NCBI GenBank assembly: GCA_023461495.1
Contig: JAEYLA010000220.1
Location: 1 to 7,037 of the forward strand
Source: Bacillota bacterium
GTDB lineage: Bacteria > Bacillota > Clostridia > Christensenellales > CAG-138
DNA length: 7,037 nucleotides
Direction: 5' to 3'
Shown: in pieces, positions 1-5,621 of the stretch
Layout of the letters: every line of letters begins with the position of its first letter
Position numbering within the stretch: position 1 is the first letter of the stretch
The notes under the pieces: model-generated
Databases searched by the model: none
What the model was told of the DNA's origin: nothing
The model's input: only the letters and a program-made list of their open reading frames with translations
Translations under genes and position numbers: made by a program

Positions 1-330
1 GGAGGCAATCTCACACAGTTCCTTTGCCTCCTGCGGGGAAAGACAGAGCGGCTTTTCACAGAGCACATGCTTTTTATGAAACAGTGCCGACCGTATCATT
101 CGGGCATGCACATTCGCGGGCGTACAGATGTGGATGCATTGGGCGTCGCCCTCGAGCGCCTGCTCCAGCGTATCCGTATGCTGCGGTATCTTCCACCTAC
201 CGGCAAAGGCTGCGGCGCTCTTCTCATCAGAGCCAACAGCACAAACAATCTCGCCTCCATTTTTCAAGATGGCGCTTGCGTGCAAATCGCCCATCAGTCC
301 ACAGCCAACGATCACGGCCTTGATTCCCAT
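1..330 (-). CDS. Gfo/Idh/MocA-family NAD(P)-dependent oxidoreductase, N-terminal part (cut by left edge)
   Basis: The first 110 codons are visible and the gene continues past base 1. The product opens with MGIKAVIVGCGLMG, a Rossmann strand with a GxGxxG-type dinucleotide loop. Around residues 92-94 it has EKP (in VLCEKPLCL), the signature of Gfo/Idh/MocA dehydrogenases, where the lysine is the conserved catalytic/nicotinamide-site residue. The pattern IHICTPANVHA before it matches the family's 'TP...H' segment. Members oxidise or reduce sugars, inositols and related polyols in the cytoplasm. The C-terminal substrate domain is outside the window, so the substrate cannot be named. The ATG at 328-330 is preceded by GAGGGAGGG. 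It starts 12 bases after the cupin stop codon on the same strand, so the two are almost certainly co-transcribed. The family call is secure; the specific reaction is unknown. Confidence 0.9.
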   Translation of the reverse strand, partial: MGIKAVIVGCGLMGDLHASAILKNGGEIVCAVGSDEKSAAAFAGRWKIPQHTDTLEQALEGDAQCIHICTPANVHARMIRSALFHKKHVLCEKPLCLSPQEAKELCEIAS

Positions 331-342
331 ATGCGCCCTCCC

Positions 343-828
343 TCAATATTTCGGCGGCTGCGCCAGTATGCTAAGCAGGGATGCATACTTTGGATACAGC
401 CTCAAAAGTTCCTCCATCCCGCCGTCCTCATAATCCGCCTGATCATACGCGGGGGAAACGGTACAGCCAAGCAGCGCAAATTCACCTTCCCCGGCAATGC
501 GGCTGCCCTGCCAGGTTCCCGCCGGTACCACCTGCTGCACCCGATCCCCGTTTAGGATATCGGTTCCAAGATATACGGTTTCCCCGCTTCCATCCGGGTA
601 CAGCAACAGCAGTTCCACCCGCGCCCCCTGATAGAAATGATAGACCTCGTCGCTTTTCAAGCGGTGCATGCGGGAAAACGTATCCCGTTTTAACAGGTAA
701 TAAATCGCGGATGCAAGCGGCTTGCCGGATGGCAGACAGGCTTCTGAAATGTAGTTCCTTCGAAAAGCGCCGCCTTCGCCGATCAGCGGCGCCAGCTTCA
801 ACGCGTTTATAATCTGTTCGGCGGTCAT
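343..828 (-). CDS. Cupin_5 / DUF985 family protein
   Basis: 161 residues, a normal length for this single-domain family. The sequence follows the DUF985 pattern closely: SRMHRLKSDEVYHFYQG at 52-68 with putative metal ligands H55, E61 and H64; LLLLYPDG at 73-80; LGTDILNGDRVQQVVPAGTW at 87-106; then GCTVSPAYDQADYE at 121-134. The fold is a small beta-barrel. Family members are mostly uncharacterised, and some bind small sugars or nucleotides in structures, so no reaction is assigned. I chose the ATG at 826-828 because AGGGAGG sits about 9 bases upstream and the homologous sequence begins at MTAEQII. The reading frame stays open 24 codons further upstream, but that part covers the promoter and has no family similarity. 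It is the first gene of an operon with the downstream oxidoreductase, which suggests a role in carbohydrate metabolism (inference). Confidence 0.88.
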   Translation of the reverse strand: MTAEQIINALKLAPLIGEGGAFRRNYISEACLPSGKPLASAIYYLLKRDTFSRMHRLKSDEVYHFYQGARVELLLLYPDGSGETVYLGTDILNGDRVQQVVPAGTWQGSRIAGEGEFALLGCTVSPAYDQADYEDGGMEELLRLYPKYASLLSILAQPPKY

Positions 829-857
829 CAGTTGTTTCCTCCCTAGCTTTGAGACAT

Positions 858-866
858 AGTATAGCA
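858..866 (-). promoter_or_regulatory. Extended -10 promoter of the cupin/oxidoreductase operon
   Basis: Read on the minus strand the sequence is TGCTATACT, an extended -10 element (TGn followed by TATACT, 5 of 6 matches to TATAAT). No good -35 box lies 17 bases upstream, as expected for extended -10 promoters. The predicted start near 851 would leave a short leader holding only the AGGGAGG ribosome binding site. Confidence 0.5.
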
Positions 867-903
867 CATCATGCTGCCATCCGCCCTCTGGAGAATACAC
901 AAA

Positions 904-932
904 GAGATACCCGGCTTACGCCGGATATCCCT
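904..932 (-). terminator. Probable intrinsic terminator of the flavin reductase gene
   Basis: An inverted repeat with arms 906-915 and 920-929 (one mismatch in ten pairs, loop of four) lies just downstream of the reductase stop codon. In the minus direction it is followed by TCTCTTTG, a weak U-rich tail. It separates the reductase from the cupin operon on the same strand. Termination may be incomplete because the U tract is short. Confidence 0.55.
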
Positions 933-956
933 TTTGCCTGTCTTATAGAGGCTGGT

Positions 957-3074
957 TTACTTTGCAGCATTCCGGCCCGCAATCTGGCCGTAGGTGAAGA
1001 TGTCCGCAATTGCGTTGCCGCCAAGGCGGTTGCCCGCATGGATGCCGCCTGCAACTTCACCGGCTGCCCACAGGCCTTCAATCGCAGTACCGTCCGCCTT
1101 GAGCACGCGCGCTTCCGTATCAATGACCACGCCGCCCATCGTATGGTGCAGGGAAGCTTTTCTCGGGCTGATGCAGATGTAGGTGTTGGGGTCCGCATCC
1201 AGCGCTTCGAGATCGATACCGCCCGCGATGACTTCCTTGCCGAAGTCGTCGTCATGCTGGTTGGTCACATAGGTATTGTACTTTTCAATGGTTGCGCGCA
1301 GCGCTTCTTCCGTAAATGCGGGCGCAGCGCCTGCTGCCGCGGTCTTGCTGGCTTCCGCCACCTCTGCAAGCGTATTGCCTACCCAGATATGCCCGCCGTC
1401 CACCATCGCCTGGATACGCTCGTCAAGTTCAGCGCCCTTGAGGAACTGGGAAGGATTGTTGCTGTCCCCACGGCCTGCGTAGATGATGTAGAAAATACCG
1501 TCTTCCAGCGCAAGGGAGGCCTTTGCCAGTACGTCGCGTTCCGCATATTCATTAACAAAGCGGTTGCCTTGCCCGTCGATCCAGATCTGCGCTGCGGCGT
1601 CGCCCCAGATGCCGTCCGTCATCGTGCCCTTCACAGGAGAGGAGGAAGGCATCATCTGCGCCACTTCCATACCGGTGAGACTGGCGCCGATGGCCCCCGC
1701 CATGACGATGCCATCGCCTTCATTGGTGCCAAGGTTGGTGGAAAGCGTACGGTCGCTCAGATCATCACCCCAGTATTTGTCATACTGCTTTACCATGGCT
1801 GCGTTTGCGGCATAGCCGCCCGTTGCAAGCACAACGCCTTTTGTGGTGTTAATGGTAATCTTGGTGCCGTCAGCCTGCTCGGCCTTTGCGCCCACAACCT
1901 TGCCGCCTGCATCCACCAAAAGTTCGGTGCCGCGGGTTTCTGTATAGATAACAACGCCATTTTCCTTTGCGACCTTCTCCATTTGGGGAATGCGATCCGC
2001 ACCGGACATAAACGTATGGGTTCTCGGCCACATTGCGCCAAGAACGGTACTAAGGCCGGTGCTGCCGTTTTCCTGCGTTGCCTTGCCATATAGAGCATTG
2101 AGGCCGATCTCTCCCATCCATTCGAACGAGGGAAGCGCCTGCTCGGCAAGGACGCGGGCCAGATCGATGTTGGAGGCAATCCAGCTTCCGTCGCTAAGCT
2201 GGCGAAGCCCGCCAATGTATATCTGCCACATATGCATGGCAACAGAGTCAAAGCCCGGCATATCCGTACCAACGGTCTTGCCCTTATTTGCGGCATAAAA
2301 CGCATTGATATCCTTCTTGACCTGCGCAAGGACTTCCTTCCATTCCGGAAACTGGTCAAGCTTCAGCTTGGGATCATTTTCGTCCATGGCAAGATAGCTG
2401 TCCATGGTATCCTTCTGTGCCTTGGTCAGCGTCATGAGCGCCTGCGCTTCGGGATCGACCGCATTGTAGGCAGCACCCGCCATGAGCGTATTGCCGCCGA
2501 GGATAGAGCCTTTTTCAATCAGGATTACCTTCGCGCCCTGCTGTGCCGCGGTGATTGCCGCAGAGAGGCCCGCGCCGCCGCCACCCATGACAAGGACATC
2601 CGTATCCCAGGTTTCGTCCGCCTTCGGGGTTGCAGTGTATTTGTTGGCCTTCAACGCGTCAACATCAAGCCCCGCGTTCTTTGCCGCATCCGTGACCGCG
2701 CCCATGATGCCGTAACTCGAAAGCGTAGCACCCGTTACCGCATCCACGTTCAGGCTCTGGTGTTCCACAATCTGTGCTGGAACGCGCGCTTTTGCAACCG
2801 CGGTGACATTCTCCGTCTCCGTATAGGTAAGGTATTCAATGCCGGTAATGACGCCCTTCTCTACCGCAATGCTGACCTTAATCGGCCCCTGCATACCATG
2901 GCTTTCCCCCTCAAACGTGCCCGAAACATCCGTTGCCGGAGCCGCCGGCGCGGGAGTCGCCTCGGGCGCTGCTGTGGGGGTCACTGCCGCAGGTTGCTGC
3001 GCACAACCAAACCCAAGTGTCAGTGCCATCAAAACCACCAGCGCAAAGGCCAACATTTTTGTCTGCTTCTTCAT
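957..3074 (-). CDS. Secreted lipoprotein flavin reductase: FMN_bind domain plus fumarate/urocanate-reductase-type FAD domain
   Basis: 705 residues. Residues 1-24 are a lipoprotein signal peptide (MKKQTK, a hydrophobic run, then GFGC with Cys24 as the predicted lipidation site). An Ala/Pro/Thr linker follows to about 50. An FMN_bind domain spans about 50-135, with the flavinylation motif DAVTGATLSS at 111-120; ApbE would attach FMN to a Thr there, likely T117. The FAD_binding_2 domain runs from about 155 to the end: GGGGAG at 164-169, E187 at the end of the second strand, RFVNEYAERD at 505-514, HHTMGG at 643-648, and GEVAGGIHAGNRLGGNA near the C-terminus. R513, H643 and R683 align with Fcc3 catalytic/substrate residues R402, H504 and R544 (numbering from memory). 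The His365 position appears to be Met475. There is no CxxCH haem motif and only two cysteines, so FMN should relay electrons. Family members reduce fumarate, urocanate, methacrylate or cinnamates as terminal acceptors outside the membrane. AGGAGG precedes the ATG at 3072-3074. The substrate is unknown. Confidence 0.93.
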   Translation of the reverse strand: MKKQTKMLAFALVVLMALTLGFGCAQQPAAVTPTAAPEATPAPAAPATDVSGTFEGESHGMQGPIKVSIAVEKGVITGIEYLTYTETENVTAVAKARVPAQIVEHQSLNVDAVTGATLSSYGIMGAVTDAAKNAGLDVDALKANKYTATPKADETWDTDVLVMGGGGAGLSAAITAAQQGAKVILIEKGSILGGNTLMAGAAYNAVDPEAQALMTLTKAQKDTMDSYLAMDENDPKLKLDQFPEWKEVLAQVKKDINAFYAANKGKTVGTDMPGFDSVAMHMWQIYIGGLRQLSDGSWIASNIDLARVLAEQALPSFEWMGEIGLNALYGKATQENGSTGLSTVLGAMWPRTHTFMSGADRIPQMEKVAKENGVVIYTETRGTELLVDAGGKVVGAKAEQADGTKITINTTKGVVLATGGYAANAAMVKQYDKYWGDDLSDRTLSTNLGTNEGDGIVMAGAIGASLTGMEVAQMMPSSSPVKGTMTDGIWGDAAAQIWIDGQGNRFVNEYAERDVLAKASLALEDGIFYIIYAGRGDSNNPSQFLKGAELDERIQAMVDGGHIWVGNTLAEVAEASKTAAAGAAPAFTEEALRATIEKYNTYVTNQHDDDFGKEVIAGGIDLEALDADPNTYICISPRKASLHHTMGGVVIDTEARVLKADGTAIEGLWAAGEVAGGIHAGNRLGGNAIADIFTYGQIAGRNAAK

Positions 3075-3098
3075 TTCTGCTCCTCCTGTCAATCATCG

Positions 3099-3114
3099 TG
3101 TGAAAATCTTCACA
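3099..3114. promoter_or_regulatory. Perfect TGTGA-N6-TCACA palindrome (CRP/FNR-type site or 5' hairpin)
   Basis: The sequence TGTGAAAATCTTCACA is a perfect inverted repeat (TGTGAA, AATC, TTCACA). It matches the TGTGA-N6-TCACA half-site arrangement recognised by CRP-family proteins, including Gram-positive Fnr and ArcR regulators of anaerobic metabolism. It lies immediately downstream of the reductase -10 box, covering about +1 to +16. A bound protein there would block transcription; alternatively it forms a 5'-terminal mRNA stem-loop. The match is seen directly; the binding factor is inference. Confidence 0.45.
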
Positions 3115-3120
3115 AAAAAC

Positions 3121-3151
3121 AGAATACACTTTACAACGGTTTTAAAGTCAA
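3121..3151 (-). promoter_or_regulatory. MerR-type promoter of the flavin reductase gene (19-bp spacer)
   Basis: On the minus strand, -35 TTGACT (3151-3146) and -10 TATTCT (3126-3121) are separated by exactly 19 bp instead of the usual 17. Such over-long spacers characterise promoters that MerR-family proteins activate by twisting the DNA. The predicted start is near 3114 and the leader is about 40 bases, ending in the AGGAGG site of the reductase. Confidence 0.75.
3128..3148. promoter_or_regulatory. Predicted MerR operator, 21-bp near-perfect palindrome
   Basis: The half-sites are ACTTTA and TAAAGT around an inner AAC/GTT pair; 9 of 10 base pairs match about a centre at 3138. The palindrome fills the promoter spacer between the -10 and -35 boxes of the reductase gene and reaches into the -35 box, where MerR-family dimers bind. 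The adjacent divergent MerR gene is the obvious source of the binding protein. Confidence 0.75.
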
Positions 3152-3161
3152 GTACCATAAT
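3130..3161 (+). promoter_or_regulatory. Possible promoter of the MerR/hydrolase unit
   Basis: TTTACA (3130-3135) could act as a -35 box with CATAAT (3156-3161, 20-bp spacer) or TACCAT (3153-3158, 17-bp spacer) as the -10. The same palindrome lies within this spacer, so the regulator may also control its own gene. The match is modest and the position uncertain. Confidence 0.3.
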
Positions 3162-3245
3162 TGTGTTTCGTGTAACAATCCTGTTGAAAAATTAGCAACC
3201 TCTTTTTCAGGGACGCTGCCCTGCGTTTGGAAGGATCTATGGAAT

Positions 3246-4043
3246 ATGAAGGAATACAATATCAGTGAAGTTGCAAGGATGTTCGGCATCTCCAGCGAGT
3301 TGCTGCGCAGCTATGAAAGACGCGGGCTTGTCGCTCCTTTGCGTGCCGGGAACGGATACCGCACCTATACAAAGCCAGACATTTATATCCTTTCGGGTAT
3401 ACGCTTCCTGCGCAACGCCGGATACTCTCTGGAGGATATTGAGCGCCTGTACGATGCAGAATTTGAGGACGCACTTTCCATCCGCCAAAATCGCTGCGAA
3501 GAGTTGGAGCAGGAGATCGCCTATTTGCAGTCCAAGCTGGAGGCAATGCGCCACGAATGTGATGATTTTGCGTCACTTGCGCAGCAGAGCGACATTTCCT
3601 GGACGACAAGCCCTGCAATGCTGCGGGTGAATAACCAAATCAACGATTCTTTCTTGACGGACAGCCATTCCATTTTGGAATGGGTCGATCATTTGCCAAT
3701 CGTCCGTATTTCTCCTGCATTCAGCAGGGAAGCAATTTTGAACGGACGGGACGAAGTCCGTTTTGGTTACGCGGTACCGCTGGAATTAGCGGATACGCTG
3801 GGGCTTTCAAATACGCCCGGCGCAGAAGTGAAAGAATCTCTAAAATGCCTGACCACCATTGTACGCAGCCAGGGGAAGCGCTACCTGAGCGCCTGCATGC
3901 TGGAGAACATCTGTAAGTTCTGCGAAAACGAGCATTTGGAACTGAGCGGCGACGCATGGGGCATCACGCTGGGCGTCCATATGAAAGGCGGCCGAATTCA
4001 GCGCTGCCACCGCCTGTATATTCCCGTCAGGAGCGTTGCATGA
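3246..4043 (+). CDS. MerR-family transcriptional regulator with GyrI-like effector domain
   Basis: 265 residues. The N-terminus is a MerR winged helix: YNISEVARMFGISSELLRSY at 4-23, YERRGLV at 23-29, then NGYRTYTKPDIYIL at 36-49 and FLRNAGYSLEDIERLYD at 54-70. Residues about 78-108 are a coiled-coil dimerisation helix (EELEQEIAYLQSKLEAM). The C-terminal part, about 130-265, resembles GyrI/BltR-type ligand-binding domains and ends in RLYIPV, so it should sense a small organic molecule rather than a metal; no Cys metal-site pattern is seen. AAGGA lies about 10 bases before the ATG at 3246; the open frame further upstream is only antisense to the reductase. It is divergent from the reductase and most likely activates that gene through the 19-bp-spacer promoter. 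Its stop overlaps the hydrolase start. Confidence 0.9.
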   Translation: MKEYNISEVARMFGISSELLRSYERRGLVAPLRAGNGYRTYTKPDIYILSGIRFLRNAGYSLEDIERLYDAEFEDALSIRQNRCEELEQEIAYLQSKLEAMRHECDDFASLAQQSDISWTTSPAMLRVNNQINDSFLTDSHSILEWVDHLPIVRISPAFSREAILNGRDEVRFGYAVPLELADTLGLSNTPGAEVKESLKCLTTIVRSQGKRYLSACMLENICKFCENEHLELSGDAWGITLGVHMKGGRIQRCHRLYIPVRSVA

Positions 4044-4783
4044 GCGCTGTCCAGGCGCACAACAGCGCTGCCCAACCCGCCGTCGTCTTCCTGCACGGCT
4101 TTCAGGGCAGCCCCCACCAGTTCGATTTTCTCAATTCCACTGTCCGGGAGGCGGGCTACATCGCCTACCCGCTTGTTTTGCCGGGACATGGCGGGGAGTA
4201 CCGCGTGTTTTTGGAAAATGGCCGGGCTGAATGGCTTGCCTTTGCAGAAGAATCGCTGCGCAGTATCTGCGCGCGGCATACGCGCGTGCTGCTCGTAGGT
4301 CATTCCATGGGCGGTTTATTGCATATACTCGCAACACTTCAACACCCCGGTACGGTCTGCGGTCTATTCTGCCTTGCGCTCCCGCTGCACCTGCAGGTTT
4401 CCTTCAAAGGCATGCGCAACAACATCAAATATGCCACCGGACTCGGCAGGCAGGACGCGTTTATCAAGGCCGCGCGGGAGTTCTGCGGGGTCACCGGCGT
4501 CACACTCTGGAACGCCCCACTGATGGCGCGTCAGCTGCTGGGCCTTGTGCGCCTGAGCGCGGATGCCCGGCGTGCCTTAAATCAACTCAACGTCCCGCTC
4601 ATCGCGCTCCATTCCCAAAACGATGAATGGGTCTCTAAAAGGTCTGTCATTACGGCACGGGATGCTAAGGTGCAGGAGGTTATTGTACTTCCCGAATCCG
4701 GCCATTTCCTGTATCCCGAAAGCGACCGGGCCATCGTCTGTGAGGCGTTTTCGCGCTTTGCTTCCGCTTGCTTTTCCCGGTAA
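4040..4783 (+). CDS. Alpha/beta hydrolase (carboxylesterase / monoacylglycerol-lipase-like)
   Basis: 247 residues, cytoplasmic (no signal peptide). It has the full fold layout: VVFLHGFQGSPHQF at 15-28 with the HG oxyanion-hole turn, LPGHGG at 47-52, the nucleophile elbow GHSMGG at 87-92 with Ser89, the acid Asp195 in HSQNDEWV, and His222 in ESGHFLYP. The size and motifs fit small carboxylesterases that cleave acyl esters, though substrates of such enzymes cannot be read from sequence. The ATG at 4040 overlaps the MerR stop codon as ATGA and has AGGAG six bases upstream, so translation is coupled to the regulator. The frame stays open upstream to 3956, but that part overlaps MerR and lacks family similarity. 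The coupling suggests it acts on the molecule that the regulator senses or on a precursor of the reductase substrate (inference). Confidence 0.88.
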   Translation: MSAVQAHNSAAQPAVVFLHGFQGSPHQFDFLNSTVREAGYIAYPLVLPGHGGEYRVFLENGRAEWLAFAEESLRSICARHTRVLLVGHSMGGLLHILATLQHPGTVCGLFCLALPLHLQVSFKGMRNNIKYATGLGRQDAFIKAAREFCGVTGVTLWNAPLMARQLLGLVRLSADARRALNQLNVPLIALHSQNDEWVSKRSVITARDAKVQEVIVLPESGHFLYPESDRAIVCEAFSRFASACFSR

Positions 4784-4852
4784 GTGCGCCCCTTCTCCAA
4801 CCTGCGGACGCAGGTCAATGTATCGCGGCCTATTCGGGATTTGTCCGCAAAA

Positions 4853-4876
4853 AAGCGGAAGCATTCCAATCCGCTT
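4853..4876. repeat. Inverted repeat AAGCGGA-N10-TCCGCTT upstream of the glycosylase gene
   Basis: Arms 4853-4859 and 4870-4876 match perfectly over 7 bp. The left arm can alternatively pair with TCCGC at 4844-4848 (loop of six A). If the extended -10 at 4880-4888 is the promoter, this dyad covers the -35 to -10 region and would be an operator; if transcription enters from the hydrolase gene, the two hairpins would be mutually exclusive RNA structures. No T tract follows, so it is not a terminator. Confidence 0.35.
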
Positions 4877-4879
4877 CTG

Positions 4880-4888
4880 TGGTACGAT
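4880..4888 (+). promoter_or_regulatory. Possible extended -10 promoter of the DNA glycosylase gene
   Basis: TGGTACGAT has a TGn extension before TACGAT (4 of 6 to the -10 consensus). The expected start near 4895 would leave a short leader with the GAGAGGGGG ribosome binding site. There is no convincing -35 box. No clear terminator separates it from the hydrolase gene, so read-through is also possible. Confidence 0.35.
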
Positions 4889-4914
4889 GAGCTTCCAAGA
4901 GAGGGGGAATACGC

Positions 4915-5586
4915 TTGTACTATGCATATGGCGAGGATGCGATTGCGCATCTCAAAAAAAAAGACCGCGCGCTTGGCAGGATAATTGACCAGATCGGCCA
5001 CATCGACCGCAAAGTGGAGCCGGATCTGTTTTCCTCCGTCGTCCACCATATCGTGGGGCAGCAGATTTCCTCCGCCGCGCTCAATACCGTGTGGGGACGC
5101 ATGCGGGAGAGCCTTGTTGTGATCAATGCCGATACGATTGCGGCACAGCCTGTGGAAACGCTGCAGCAATTCGGCATGACCTTCAAAAAAGCGGGGTATA
5201 TCAAGATGTTTGCGCAGCAGGTGCTTGACGGTACGTTTCACCTCGCCGCCCTCCCGGAAAAAGACGACGCTACGATCATCACGGCCCTTTCTTCCCTCAA
5301 CGGCATCGGCGTATGGACCGCGGAAATGATCCTGACGTTCTGCCCGCAGCGCCCCGATATTTTAAGCTATGGAGACCTTGCCATCCACCGTGGCATGCGC
5401 ATGCTCTATCGCCGCAGGCGGATCGACCGAGGTCTGTTTGAAAGCTACCGCAAACGCTACAGCCCCTATGGCACGGTTGCAAGCCTTTATCTTTGGGCAA
5501 TCTCCGCAGGCGCAATCGAAGGGCTGCACGACCCAGCGCCAAAGAAAAAGCCATCCGCCAAACCATCGAAAGGCTCCGGAAAATAA
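4915..5586 (+). CDS. AlkA-like DNA-3-methyladenine glycosylase (HhH-GPD family)
   Basis: 223 residues. It removes alkylated bases such as 3-methyladenine from DNA as the first step of base excision repair. HHIVGQQISS at 44-53 is the conserved QQ segment of the AlkA group. The helix-hairpin-helix lies at 127-140 (SLNGIGVWTAEMIL), and SYGDLAIHRG at 151-160 holds the catalytic Asp154. It lacks the extra N-terminal domain of E. coli AlkA (282 residues), like the short forms common in Gram-positive bacteria. There is no FeS Cys cluster of the Nth/MutY type. The C-terminal 18 residues are Lys/Pro/Ser-rich and may be a DNA-contacting tail. The start is TTG at 4915: GAGAGGGGG lies about 8 bases upstream, no ATG is in frame near it, and the family sequence begins at YYAYGEDAI. 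Confidence 0.9.
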   Translation: MYYAYGEDAIAHLKKKDRALGRIIDQIGHIDRKVEPDLFSSVVHHIVGQQISSAALNTVWGRMRESLVVINADTIAAQPVETLQQFGMTFKKAGYIKMFAQQVLDGTFHLAALPEKDDATIITALSSLNGIGVWTAEMILTFCPQRPDILSYGDLAIHRGMRMLYRRRRIDRGLFESYRKRYSPYGTVASLYLWAISAGAIEGLHDPAPKKKPSAKPSKGSGK

Positions 5587-5610
5587 AAAGCGGCATGCGC
5601 CGCTTTTTCT
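5585..5610. terminator. Bidirectional intrinsic terminator between convergent genes
   Basis: AAAAAGCGGC (5585-5594) and GCCGCTTTTT (5599-5608) are perfect inverted repeats with a 4-base loop. The T run serves the glycosylase gene, and the A run becomes the U tract for the convergent GntR gene, whose stop codon is only about 14 bases away. The left arm includes the last two bases of the glycosylase stop codon. Confidence 0.9.
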
Positions 5611-5621
5611 GTTTTCTTTAC

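Noticed and set aside
849..2093. Long plus-strand open frame (414 codons) opposite the reductase gene
   Set aside because: It is antisense to the well-supported FAD domain, has no recognisable motifs and is rich in Cys, His and Arg in a way typical of shadow frames of GC-rich genes.
957..3074. Haem-binding flavocytochrome c
   Set aside because: The protein has no CxxCH motif and only two cysteines, one of them the predicted lipid anchor; the electron carrier domain is FMN_bind instead.
3208..3223. Small hairpin CAGGG-N6-CCCTG in the MerR leader
   Set aside because: The arms are five bases with no T tract after them and no riboswitch-like context; it is likely chance, though it lies near the ribosome binding site.
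2232..3245. Upstream extension of the MerR frame giving a 603-residue protein
   Set aside because: The first 338 codons are antisense to the reductase and cross the promoter region. The MerR fold starts exactly at the ATG at 3246, which has a ribosome binding site.
3956..4039. Earlier ATG for the alpha/beta hydrolase
   Set aside because: The extra 28 residues overlap the MerR coding end and have no family similarity; the ATG at 4040 has AGGAG six bases upstream and an ATGA overlap.
4801..4814. Hairpin CCTGCGGACGCAGG after the hydrolase gene as a terminator
   Set aside because: No T run follows the stem, so there is no support for intrinsic termination here.
4582..5241. Minus-strand open frame of 219 codons across the hydrolase/glycosylase junction
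   Set aside because: It covers the ends of two convincing plus-strand genes and shows no domain pattern.
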